Shown: positions 25,443-34,198 of the stretch, one piece after another
Position numbering within the stretch: the first letter of the stretch is position 1
Layout: the number at the start of each line of letters is the position of its first letter
Origin: Sessilibacter corallicola
GTDB taxonomy: Bacteria > Pseudomonadota > Gammaproteobacteria > Pseudomonadales > Cellvibrionaceae
Direction: 5' to 3'
Assembly (NCBI RefSeq): GCF_021290925.1
Contig: NZ_JAJSLX010000004.1
Span: 372,001-436,000 of the forward strand
DNA length: 64,000 nt
The notes under the pieces: generated by a model
Database searches by the model: none
Told to the model about the DNA's origin: nothing
Seen by the model: only the letters and a program-made list of their open reading frames with translations
Position numbers and translations under genes: made by a program

Positions 25443-25709
25443 TTAAATGCCTAGGCTATTTAACGTGCTCATAACTTCTCGAACGAGAGAGGCGGCTTTG
25501 GGATGATCGGTTTCTAGATCAATCGCGTGCTTTTCAATTTCGTTATAGAAGTCATCGTCAACCGCAGAATTTGAGTTTGATTCAAGTGACTTGGTTATGA
25601 TTTGATCGAGTAAGGTTTCATTTTTATTCGCTAACGCTGCTTCCATGGAAGCTCGCATTTCGCTTAATTGTTGTTGTAATGCTTTGATTTTTTCTTTTGA
25701 ATCTGACAT
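25443..25709 (-). CDS. DUF4404-like small coiled-coil protein
   Basis: An 88-residue protein starting at ATG 25709, which has GGAG 8-11 bases upstream. The N-terminal third is coiled coil (KEKIKALQQQLSEMRASMEA), and the C-terminus HAIDLETDHPKAASLVREVMSTLNSLGI resembles the end of DUF4404 proteins (acidic, E-x-HP, final LGI). The role is unknown. Probably co-transcribed with the thioesterase. Confidence 0.55.
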   Translation of the reverse strand: MSDSKEKIKALQQQLSEMRASMEAALANKNETLLDQIITKSLESNSNSAVDDDFYNEIEKHAIDLETDHPKAASLVREVMSTLNSLGI

Positions 25710-26148
25710 AGCCCGCTCCAAAGACATTATCTGCAGCTAATTTATATTGCGCATAAACTATGCCAATTTCTGCAGTTTTTGCTCTCTACTATTTTCTGTG
25801 CGTACACCGAACTCATCATGAAATTGTCACATTGATAGAATACTAAAACCGAATACGGGTTGCTACAGATATGTTGAAACTGGAATAAGAAAGTAGAATA
25901 AATAGACATTAAAAACCGCAGTTTAGGCAATTTATTTTAATTGGCTGATGAACCGTCAGAAAAATAGGTTTAGGTTTAGGTGTCGGAGCACAATGGATTG
26001 ATGAGCATTTCCACAGTAGAGTATTGGTCTATAGAAACTGCCCTCTAGAAAGAGGCTAAAGTGACTAGGGCTGGGCTCGATAACGTATTAGCACTTTCAG
26101 TTTCAAGCCTAGCATTGTAGTGTTAATTTGTGTTAACCCGAGAGTTTA
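25710..26148. other. Intergenic, no gene seen
   Basis: Nothing with coding character. It should contain the promoter of the DUF4404-like gene on the minus strand and the 3' untranslated end of the monooxygenase gene. No clear terminator was found. Confidence 0.5.
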
Positions 26149-27729
26149 CTAAGCCGTGTACTGCTCCGTTGCTAATATTGGCCGGAGTTTATTAATTGGC
26201 TTTTGAGACAGTTTATCTTTGGCTCTTAATTTTAAAAATTCTAACGACATTCCAATTTCGTCTTTCAACGTTGGGCATCGATCTTTGGCGTTAAAGCAGG
26301 GCGCCTCTAACCATTTGGATCGTGCTTCTTCTCTGGCTCCTGGGCCGATTAATCGGTACTGACAAGGCCAAATGTGATGAAACCAGTAGGTAATAAATTT
26401 TCGATGCTGGAAAAAAGGTGTTGGCTCAGGAGGGCGACAGCCAATTAACTCAGCCACTTGCTCGACAAATCTAAGCCCGTTAACCAGGCCAAAAACGTCT
26501 GGGGTTTCGTAGAACTCGTTTCGCCAACGTTCTTTATCTTGCAGTGCTTTCTCTCTCATGCGTGTTGGAAGCTTTTTCTCTCCTGAAAGCACCAAAGCGT
26601 AATACCGAGCAATTGTCTCAGACAGTAAAGGAACCCCTCCTTGCTGGGGGCGAACAAAACCGATTAATGCCAGAGAGTCACCAAATTCAGGAATAAACGT
26701 TTGTAAATAGCAGTCTCTAATATCTTCAATTTTATGTATTGGATCTAAAAACGGAACGCTGAATTTAAAACCGGTGCACAAGACAATGGCGTCGAAAGAT
26801 TTTTCTGTACCGTCATTAAATGTGACTTTTTTATTGGTTATTTTCTTAATTCCTCCGATGTTCACTTCTAAACCATTAGAAATTGATTCGAAGATACGTT
26901 CGGTTTTTGTAACAACAGAACCAGGCTCGTCAGGCGCGGAGATAATGTGATTTCCCACTTCTCTGAGAATCGGGTCGCTTGTTTGATTGATTTCCTGCTT
27001 CCAGTTGTCTCTGACTATGCTGGCTTTTAGTGGTGCCGGTAATGTATGCCAGTGGCGAGACTGCAAAACATCTATTGGCGTTCCCCGTGGTGCCCTCATG
27101 GAAAATACGTGTTTTCTTCTGAGAGAGAGCGTTGATTCTCCCGCAATTTCTGATATTTCAGTGACTACATCAGCGGCTGATTCGCCCATGCCCAAAAATA
27201 AAATGTGTTTACCTTTTAAATGGTTTAATTGTTCAATGCTTTTGTAAGTGCTTGAATGGATAATCTCTCCTGAAAAGCTCGATATGCCAGGGATATCGGG
27301 AATATTGGGTTTCTGAAACTGCCCAGAACTAATGACTAGCTTATCGACTTTATCGGAGTATTTTTTGCCCGTTTTTTGATTGACGATATCCAAATTCCAA
27401 CGATTGTCCGTCATTTTAGTTACGGCATCGATGGAATGGTTAAATAAAATATCATCTCGAAATTTAAAGTGGTCGACGTAGCGATTTAAATAATGCTTAT
27501 ATTCACCGCGAGTCCAAAATTTTATGTCTTCTTCGTAAGGCATAAAATCTGAATAGGCCATAAAGTAATTAGATACTGTTAAAAGTACTGAATCGTAACT
27601 GCCGGTATCAGAAAATACCCCGCCAATGTCCTCTCTCTGTTCGTAACAAACAACATCAAAGCCTTTCTCTTTCAGTTCTTTAATAGCGGCTAATCCAGAG
27701 AGTCCTGCACCAATTACCCCAACTCGCAT
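26149..27729 (-). CDS. Flavin-containing monooxygenase
   Basis: A 526-residue class B flavoprotein monooxygenase. The FAD-binding motif is VIGAGLSGLAAIKEL (residues about 4-18); the NADP-binding GxGxSA motif is LGMGESAADV near residue 175; and VLCTGF near residue 315 is the family's C-terminal ATG-type motif. It uses NADPH and O2 to oxygenate N or S centres or, if Baeyer-Villiger-like, ketones. The substrate is unknown. Its location next to the ATPase and the FeeM-like synthase raises the possibility that it modifies the same product, but that is inference: the gap to the ATPase gene is 237 bases. Confidence 0.88.
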   Translation of the reverse strand: MRVGVIGAGLSGLAAIKELKEKGFDVVCYEQREDIGGVFSDTGSYDSVLLTVSNYFMAYSDFMPYEEDIKFWTRGEYKHYLNRYVDHFKFRDDILFNHSIDAVTKMTDNRWNLDIVNQKTGKKYSDKVDKLVISSGQFQKPNIPDIPGISSFSGEIIHSSTYKSIEQLNHLKGKHILFLGMGESAADVVTEISEIAGESTLSLRRKHVFSMRAPRGTPIDVLQSRHWHTLPAPLKASIVRDNWKQEINQTSDPILREVGNHIISAPDEPGSVVTKTERIFESISNGLEVNIGGIKKITNKKVTFNDGTEKSFDAIVLCTGFKFSVPFLDPIHKIEDIRDCYLQTFIPEFGDSLALIGFVRPQQGGVPLLSETIARYYALVLSGEKKLPTRMREKALQDKERWRNEFYETPDVFGLVNGLRFVEQVAELIGCRPPEPTPFFQHRKFITYWFHHIWPCQYRLIGPGAREEARSKWLEAPCFNAKDRCPTLKDEIGMSLEFLKLRAKDKLSQKPINKLRPILATEQYTA

Positions 27730-27966
27730 AGTAGCTATACCTTAACTAGAAAATTAACACCAATGAATTTTTCGACGGAGATTTCCAATAAACCGTTAAA
27801 TTAATAAAGATAGTCGAGCAGGGCTTAAAATCAATTGGTGGGACTGGTATATGTAGACATGATTCCTAATGTAGTCATCAGGAATATAAGTGATTGTTTA
27901 ATGTTTTTATAAAAATTTTTGAAAAATACTTGTCAGTAGGTTTTTGATGCATCAGATTTTTCTTGA

Positions 27967-30201
27967 TTAGAAAATAATTTGAAAAGTTTCAGAGCGTGTT
28001 TTCTTAGAGGCATCAAATTGTTTTTTGAACATAAAGTAAGATTCTGCATTCGATTTTTTAAGAATTTTAAGCGTTGAATCGGCAATGTTAATGCTTTTAC
28101 TTGTTAAGATCGAAAAGAGCGTTGTGTACAGCTTAATCTCTGTGCTTTTAATGGCAGAGAGCTCCAAGTGCTCAATAACAATATTGCTGATATTAATCAG
28201 CTCCTTATTGCTCAGTTCGGTGCTTTCTAAACTCTGTGCTACCGCCGTTTTGTATTTTATTTTAATGTTAGGTTTTTTGAGTAACTGAATGTACATTGAT
28301 CTTAGATTTGGATTAATGACCAATGATACTGTTGCTTTGAGTATTTCCGTGTAAATGGAAAATGTATCTCCAGTTATTAAGTCGGTAATTTTCTGAAAAT
28401 AAATGCGAGTGATGGCGTCACAGAGTTCATGGTTCGGGTGCGTTTCTAAAGTGGAGTTTATGGTTTTTAGCAGTTGAATGTTAAACAGATGGCTTGATTC
28501 ACCAATAATCAATTCCAGCTGGTTAATGTCGATATTGAATCCGGGTTGAAATGACTTATTGTCGATAAAATGTTGCAGTTGTTTTTTTGTGTCCAAAATG
28601 GACAGGTTGTCCCAATTTAACTCTTGCGGAGCGGACTTGCTCTGAGGTTTGTTAGTCAGTTTGTGTGTTAGCTTTAAGAGCTCGTCGTTTCTCCAACGGT
28701 TGAAGTATTTCAAATTTCTTCGAATATTTTTTTCTCTATTGCTCAAAAAATAACTGTCGAGCAAATGCAGAATCTCTATATTTTCTTCACATCCTTCGGC
28801 TTGAGAAAGGTATCGTTTCCAGAGTATTTCTCGAATATCAGTGCTGAGTAGACCTAAGATCAGCGTAACTTGGTTGGTAAATGCAATAGCTTTGGCGATG
28901 GTAGCGATATTTTCATGATTCGAGTATTCAGCTTTGAGTGTTGTATCAATAATGTTGATGACATTCTGCTGTTCTCTTTTGAGATCAATTAAGAGCAAAG
29001 ACCCTAAAAATTCATGGCTATTGTATTCTTTGAGTGCTCTTAATAATCCGTAATGGGTTAATTTTTTGTAGAAAACGTTTGCTTTATGAACAATGGTCGG
29101 TAATTGATATTTTCTAAACGAAATTAATCGCTGAGAGTTCTCGTAGTGTTTGCGGGTTTCTTGGCTGGAGTAATTTAATAAGTGGTTTTGGATTTGTTCC
29201 GTAAGCCATTTGTTGTTGAGTGCCACGTAGTGGGGGCTTTTGCGTCTTAGTTTTAACTGTTGGCAGATAATCTCTAGAAAATAGGGCACAGAAATAATGT
29301 CTAATACGTATTCAGACTGTGCAATCAGTGTGTTTAAATCTTTGTGCAAGGCTTGATCGTTAAGAGACTGCTCTTGCTGTTTGATGTAAGCAACGATATC
29401 GCTAAAGTTAAACGTGTCTAAGTAAAGGAACTGAACGGGAAGTCGAGATTGAATTTCGTCAATGTCTTCTGGTAAACATGTGAAGATCACATTTTTGTAT
29501 TTATTTAATTGCTCAATTGCGTTCAGAGCATTGCATCGTTTGTTCTTCTTTATTTTTTCGTAGTTGTCTAAAAATATAATCTGAACGGAATTTTCTGCGT
29601 TTTCTTCTATATCGGAAAAATTATCATAATTAAAGTGAATATCGTAGGATGAGCAACTCTTCTCTGTATGCTGCAAAATTTTATTGGCGAGTTTACGCAG
29701 TAAAAAGGATTTTCCGAATCCTGGCGGTGCGCAAATGACGGTAATGTCTTCCAAGGGTGAATCGTTTTGCACGAGTCGATCAACAAAATCTTCAACAGAT
29801 AAGACCGCTTGATGAGGTTGGGATGGATTATTGGGCAATAAACGTTGCGCAATATAGTAATCATCAATATCGGTTATTGAGCTTGTTAACTCGGCGGTTG
29901 GTACTTCGTGTTTATCGTTATCGACTGGACTCTGTTCAGATAAAAATTCTTTAAATTGTTTTTCGTCGCTACCAATAGCATCTAATAATGTTCGATAGGT
30001 CTCGTGATTGATTTTTGTTTTTGGGAGCTTGGTTAGATCTTCGGATAAGTAACGGGTAATTGTTTTGAGGCTTTTGTTGGATTTTGCCGCGAATCGTTCT
30101 CTCGTTAACCCTTTTCGATAGATCATTTCCTTCAAGAAACGACTGAACTGTATTTTAGTTTCATTATTACTGAGATCTATCATGACGAAATAAACATCCA
30201 T
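27967..30201 (-). CDS. HTH plus P-loop ATPase (STAND-like)
   Basis: A 744-residue protein. Residues 15-90 look like a phage-repressor-type HTH (FLKEMIYRKGLTRERFAAKS...TITRYLSED). The P-loop is APPGFGKS at 158-165 and a Walker B-like strand, VQIIFLDNYEK, lies near residue 208. The remaining 500 residues are helical, Leu-rich and without recognised repeats, fitting a STAND/NACHT-like sensor. Such proteins are ligand-triggered transcription regulators (MalT-like) or defence switches. It is transcribed divergently from the acyltransferase operon, 144 bases apart. The start may be ATG 30201 or ATG 30183; neither has a good ribosome binding site. Confidence 0.65.
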   Translation of the reverse strand: MDVYFVMIDLSNNETKIQFSRFLKEMIYRKGLTRERFAAKSNKSLKTITRYLSEDLTKLPKTKINHETYRTLLDAIGSDEKQFKEFLSEQSPVDNDKHEVPTAELTSSITDIDDYYIAQRLLPNNPSQPHQAVLSVEDFVDRLVQNDSPLEDITVICAPPGFGKSFLLRKLANKILQHTEKSCSSYDIHFNYDNFSDIEENAENSVQIIFLDNYEKIKKNKRCNALNAIEQLNKYKNVIFTCLPEDIDEIQSRLPVQFLYLDTFNFSDIVAYIKQQEQSLNDQALHKDLNTLIAQSEYVLDIISVPYFLEIICQQLKLRRKSPHYVALNNKWLTEQIQNHLLNYSSQETRKHYENSQRLISFRKYQLPTIVHKANVFYKKLTHYGLLRALKEYNSHEFLGSLLLIDLKREQQNVINIIDTTLKAEYSNHENIATIAKAIAFTNQVTLILGLLSTDIREILWKRYLSQAEGCEENIEILHLLDSYFLSNREKNIRRNLKYFNRWRNDELLKLTHKLTNKPQSKSAPQELNWDNLSILDTKKQLQHFIDNKSFQPGFNIDINQLELIIGESSHLFNIQLLKTINSTLETHPNHELCDAITRIYFQKITDLITGDTFSIYTEILKATVSLVINPNLRSMYIQLLKKPNIKIKYKTAVAQSLESTELSNKELINISNIVIEHLELSAIKSTEIKLYTTLFSILTSKSINIADSTLKILKKSNAESYFMFKKQFDASKKTRSETFQIIF

Positions 30202-30345
30202 TTCTATTTTTGTCGAAAATGTCTTTCGGTGGGGCTAAAAATGTCCCAACAACTTCTAAACAATACTGGAACGAGTGTGAGCGATTTTTGTTGATTATAA
30301 AAATAATAAATCGTTTCTCATATAATAGTTTGTTATAAGGAAGTG

Positions 30346-30960
30346 GTGGTGATAGGCGATAATACGTGTAAATCAGATGATGCCCACATATTTGCCTGCG
30401 AACCGAGTTGTAATGTTGTTTCAAATATAGAAGAAGATGTTTGTATAACCCTTAATGACTCGACACTGCGGGATGTAAAAAATCTAAGAAAGCTAGGGCT
30501 AAGCGGTATTTATCCTGAGATGGATATCGACAATGATCCCTATGATCGTTTTGGATTGACTCTTTATAAAAGAAATAAAAACGGCGCATTGTGTTTTACC
30601 GTGCGTTTAACCTTCGACGGCCCATTGGGACTGCCAGAATCTGAATTTCTCCAACCGTTAAAAGCCCAGGGACGGCGATTTGTTGAACTCGGTCGCCTAG
30701 TTATCACCAGCCAGAAAATTGATGATTTAAAACTGCTTTATCGTTCCTGTTACAAAATTGCGATGGCAACGGGTCACGATTCCATTGTGATGGCCATGAA
30801 GCCTAAAGACATTTCTTTTCACGAACGGTTAATGGGTGTGTTGGTGGTTTGTGACGATATGAAAGTCGATTACGGCGGACCTTACTCATTGGCTTGCGTT
30901 GTTTGGAAATTAGAAGAAACAAAAGATAAATTTTTTAATTGGGCACAGTTATGTCGATAG
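30346..30960 (+). CDS. FeeM-like N-acyltransferase (autoinducer-synthase-like)
   Basis: A 204-residue GNAT-fold protein related to FeeM N-acyl amino acid synthases and, more distantly, LuxI acyl-homoserine-lactone synthases. CFTVRLTFDGPLGLPESEF (near residue 75) and FVELGRLVIT (near 107) correspond to the R...GLP and ELGR.VV motifs of those enzymes. They transfer acyl groups from acyl-ACP to an amine. GTG 30346 was preferred over the adjacent GTG 30343 for its spacing to AAGGAAG; a TATAAT at 30321-30326 could be the -10 box. The stop overlaps the methyltransferase start by 10 bases, so they are translated together. Confidence 0.7.
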   Translation: MVIGDNTCKSDDAHIFACEPSCNVVSNIEEDVCITLNDSTLRDVKNLRKLGLSGIYPEMDIDNDPYDRFGLTLYKRNKNGALCFTVRLTFDGPLGLPESEFLQPLKAQGRRFVELGRLVITSQKIDDLKLLYRSCYKIAMATGHDSIVMAMKPKDISFHERLMGVLVVCDDMKVDYGGPYSLACVVWKLEETKDKFFNWAQLCR

Positions 30961-31607
30961 TACTAGAAAATAAATTCGAATGGGAAGATTATGCGCAGTC
31001 ATTTCATTCAATCATGCCGGCGGTAATGGTTCAACTCAATCAGTTTATAGCCAACGAATTGTACGGTGATATTATTGATTACGGTTGTGGTGCCGGAAAG
31101 TTGATTCCTTATTTGAATGAAAATGCCTCGGTAACGTCTTACACGGGAATTGATTTTTCCAAAGAAATGATCGAATTGGCAAACTCTGTAGGCAACTGTC
31201 ACAGCAATTTAACTACCCAGTTTGTTCACAGTGATATTATGCTCACTGCATTACCAGCCTCTGACTGTGCTGTTAGTGTTAACAGCTTTTATTCTTGGCC
31301 CAAACCAAATGATATTATTGATAAAATTTACCAAGATTTAAAACCTGGCGGCGTGTTTATTCTTGCAACACTGCTGAAATCCATCGATATGGTAAAACTT
31401 TTAGAAGAGGCGGAGCCTGAGTTTATCAATCACGATTATTGGCAGGCATTTAAAAGCCATAATCTCAAAATTATGGATAATCCAGGCATAAACTTGGTAA
31501 CAATCACTGAATTATGTGACTTGCTTGAGCGCTTTGATTTTAACGTTTTATCGGTTGATGCCAGTTTTTATGACGGTGGAGTCGGTTTAGTTAAAGTAAG
31601 AAAATAA
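30951..31607 (+). CDS. Class I SAM methyltransferase
   Basis: A 218-residue class I methyltransferase starting at ATG 30951 inside the 3' end of the acyltransferase gene. The SAM loop is IIDYGCGAGKLI near residue 40, followed by GIDFSKEMI near 68 (acidic strand 2) and DLKPGGVFILATL near 138. The overlap with a FeeM/LuxI-like synthase implies that it methylates the acylated product or its precursor; this is inference. Small-molecule methyltransferases of this type act on O, N or carboxyl groups. Confidence 0.8.
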   Translation: MSIVLENKFEWEDYAQSFHSIMPAVMVQLNQFIANELYGDIIDYGCGAGKLIPYLNENASVTSYTGIDFSKEMIELANSVGNCHSNLTTQFVHSDIMLTALPASDCAVSVNSFYSWPKPNDIIDKIYQDLKPGGVFILATLLKSIDMVKLLEEAEPEFINHDYWQAFKSHNLKIMDNPGINLVTITELCDLLERFDFNVLSVDASFYDGGVGLVKVRK

Positions 31608-31710
31608 AGATGCTTCTCATTTAAGTTCTGGCTGTATTTTTGGTGGTGCGTTTTTACCTTTTTATTTTTATCGAATTAATTTACTTGTTTAATGTTTCTC
31701 GGGGGTTCTG

Positions 31711-32508
31711 GTGTATACAGCGGTAGATTTAGGGCAGTATTGTGAAGAGTTGTATCGCGCTCGAAGTTTTGAGCAAGCATTTTCTGTGTTTGAAAAACAA
31801 GTGATCAAACTGGGTTATGACGGCGTTTTGTACACGTTTATTCCGAGGCTTTTAATTGACAGTAACTTTAATCAAGAGCCCGTGTACAAAGTATCAGAAT
31901 CGTATTCTCCGCAATATCTTCAGCACTACGAACAAGCACATTTTGAGCGAGACGATCCGCTGATACAGGCGGTAAATGGCGGCGTGGCGGAAGCCTTTGA
32001 CTGGTGGGGGGACATTCCAAAGCAGTATATGTCCGATAACCCGAAGGCCAAAGAGGTTATTGCGACCTCATTGAACTACGGAATCAATAACGGAATCACC
32101 ATTCCTTTGCTGAATGACGAGAGGGGAGTAGCTGGTGCCAGTTTTATTACTGAAGAAGATACAAAATTCTCGCTGCTAAAATCGAGTACGATGGAAAAGC
32201 TTGAGCTGTGCACAAGGCTATTTCATAACTTGGTCTTTTCCGGTGCCTGTTATACGTCGGCTTTTGTTCAACCTATATTGCAGTCGTTAACAAATACCGA
32301 GAAGCGGTTTTTGGCTAAATTGGCACAAGGCAAGACGCCGGTTCAAATTGCTCAGGAATTGGGTAGAAGCGAAAAATACTTAGAGCAAGTTATGTTGAAG
32401 GTGCGCAGAAAGTTTTCTCATTCGAGTGCCGAAGGCGCCATTACGGTTAATCGCAATCAAATCATGTACTACTCAGGTTTGATGAACCTCGTTGAACATA
32501 TCGATTAA
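31711..32508 (+). CDS. LuxR-type regulator with autoinducer-binding domain
   Basis: A 265-residue LuxR-family transcription factor. The N-terminal autoinducer-binding domain shows the conserved Y..HY....F..DDP (D82, P83), WW near residues 98-99, and GITIPL near 130. The C-terminal GerE helix-turn-helix (about 190-255) is recognisable but divergent: LTNTEKRFLAKLAQGKTPVQIAQELGRSEKYL. It follows the acyltransferase-methyltransferase pair by 103 bases on the same strand and is the likely receptor. The start is GTG 31711. A strong terminator ends the unit. Confidence 0.85.
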   Translation: MYTAVDLGQYCEELYRARSFEQAFSVFEKQVIKLGYDGVLYTFIPRLLIDSNFNQEPVYKVSESYSPQYLQHYEQAHFERDDPLIQAVNGGVAEAFDWWGDIPKQYMSDNPKAKEVIATSLNYGINNGITIPLLNDERGVAGASFITEEDTKFSLLKSSTMEKLELCTRLFHNLVFSGACYTSAFVQPILQSLTNTEKRFLAKLAQGKTPVQIAQELGRSEKYLEQVMLKVRRKFSHSSAEGAITVNRNQIMYYSGLMNLVEHID

Positions 32509-32512
32509 AAAT

Positions 32513-32544
32513 AAAAAAGCCCAGACATTGATCTGGGCTTTTTT
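32513..32544. terminator. Strong bidirectional terminator
   Basis: AGCCCAGA (32518-32525) pairs with TCTGGGCT (32532-32539), with an A-run before and a T-run after. It serves the LuxR gene and the convergent polyamine-binding protein gene. Confidence 0.92.
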
Positions 32545-32567
32545 ATGAGGTTAGTTGTTTTTAACGC

Positions 32568-33719
32568 TTAGTTAACGTTTGTTTGCCCTACCTGATCACT
32601 TTCGGCTGGACGATAACGTTTGTTTTCATTCAGAACCGCTCCCCACAATTGTTCTACGGTTCTTCTCACGCGAATTGAGCGAGTTGTGCTGTAGAATAAC
32701 TTGTCCTGAATCTTCTGAGTTGGGTAAATAGACGCGTCAGATTTGATCTCGTCATCAATTAATGGAATTGAATCAGGGATTGGGTTTGCGTACCAAATGT
32801 AGTTGGTATTTTTGGCAGCAATGTCTGGTCTCATTAAGAAATCAATAAATTGGTGCGCTTCATCGACGTTTTGAGAAAGTTCTGGAATGGCGAGCATATC
32901 AACCCAGCGTACAGTTCCTTCCTCGGGAATAACATAAGAGATTTCTACACCGTTACCTGCTTCTTCAGCGTTAGCTTGCGCCTGGAAAATATCGCCGCTC
33001 CATGCGACAGCAACGCAAATTTTGCCAGCAGCTAAATTATCCAAAAAGTTAGCGGAATCGAAAATAACGTATTGGCTAATTTCTTTCAGGAATTTTTCTA
33101 CGACTTGAGTGTAATCGCTGGTAACTGTTGAGTTGGGATTTTTCTTTAGATAATTTAAGGCAATTGAGACTATTTCTGTAGGCTCATCCAATATAGAAAC
33201 ACCACAAGAGCTGAGTTTCTTTAAATTTTCTAAATCGAAAATAAGATCCCAAGAATCTGTTGGTGCATCTTTGCCGAGAATTCTTTCAATTTCACTCACG
33301 TTGTAACCCATACCGGTGGTGCCCCACATGTAAGGGACGCCATGTGCATTTTCAACATCAAGCTCGGAGATGCTTGCCATAAATGCGCTGTCTAGGTTGC
33401 CGTAATTAGTGAGTTTCGACCGATCGATACGTTTAAAGAGACCGCGTTTTACCTGCTTTGACATAAAATCGATGGTGGGAATAACAACATCGTAACCGCC
33501 GCCACCTTTGATGATTTTTTCTTCTACTTCTAAATTACTGTCGTAGGTGTCATAGGTAACGTCGATGCCGGTTTCTTCTTCGAACTGTTCGATGACGCCT
33601 TCGCCAATATAATCTTCCCAATTATAAACTTTAAGTGTGCGCGATTCTTCTGATTGGCTGTACGTTGGGCTACTCAGGAGTGCGACCACCATGGCAGGAA
33701 GTAAAACTAACTTTCTCAT
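32568..33719 (-). CDS. Polyamine-binding periplasmic protein (PotF/PotD-like)
   Basis: A 383-residue periplasmic solute-binding protein for putrescine or spermidine. A signal peptide (MRKLVLLPAMVVALLSSPTYS) is followed by TLKVYNWEDYIGEGVIEQFEEETGI, the standard mature start, and KGGGGYDVVIPTIDFM. WGTTGMGYN and WSGDIFQA line the usual binding cleft. The length fits PotF (about 370). No ABC permease or ATPase gene is next to it, so it must work with a transporter encoded elsewhere or serve as a receptor subunit. Confidence 0.9.
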   Translation of the reverse strand: MRKLVLLPAMVVALLSSPTYSQSEESRTLKVYNWEDYIGEGVIEQFEEETGIDVTYDTYDSNLEVEEKIIKGGGGYDVVIPTIDFMSKQVKRGLFKRIDRSKLTNYGNLDSAFMASISELDVENAHGVPYMWGTTGMGYNVSEIERILGKDAPTDSWDLIFDLENLKKLSSCGVSILDEPTEIVSIALNYLKKNPNSTVTSDYTQVVEKFLKEISQYVIFDSANFLDNLAAGKICVAVAWSGDIFQAQANAEEAGNGVEISYVIPEEGTVRWVDMLAIPELSQNVDEAHQFIDFLMRPDIAAKNTNYIWYANPIPDSIPLIDDEIKSDASIYPTQKIQDKLFYSTTRSIRVRRTVEQLWGAVLNENKRYRPAESDQVGQTNVN

Positions 33720-34198
33720 TTTTTGTGTTTCTCCTTAACGTGCAATCTCCGTAGATGCATTGTAAGTAAGAAGCTCACGAGTCTTACGACACTCTACGAG
33801 CACCTTAGTATTAATTATTAAGTATTTTGGTTCGCGCTGAGAGTCCTACAGTAACGCAATATCAACATTATGCAAATTTTGTTTGAAAACAAGCTCTTAG
33901 TATCAACAGGGTTGGCCATTAATATGTCTATATTCGTTTAATTTATTATGAATTTCACTGTCTTAAAACAAAAATATTCCACATTTTTGAATTATTTTTC
34001 ATCAATAAAAATTTCAAGTTCCAATTTGTTATATTTATTGGGAATTAAATAACTTAAAGTTCGTAAAAATATCGATATAATGGCACGTAAAACAACATTG
34101 CTGAAAATTGTAAAGAATATCTAAACTATTAATTAACAACATTGGCTGAGTACCGTATAAGGTATTCAGACTTAACCATAAAAATTAGGATCAAAATT
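33720..34198. other. AT-rich divergent intergenic region
   Basis: Very AT-rich and without a coding frame. It separates the divergent polyamine-binding protein and RNase R genes and must contain both promoters. AGGA at 34187-34190 is the RNase R ribosome binding site. Confidence 0.5.

Noticed and set aside
30282-30313. Possible lux-box dyad (CGATTT...AAATCG) in front of the acyltransferase gene
   Set aside because: Only six bases pair and the inner positions do not match; too weak to call an operator.
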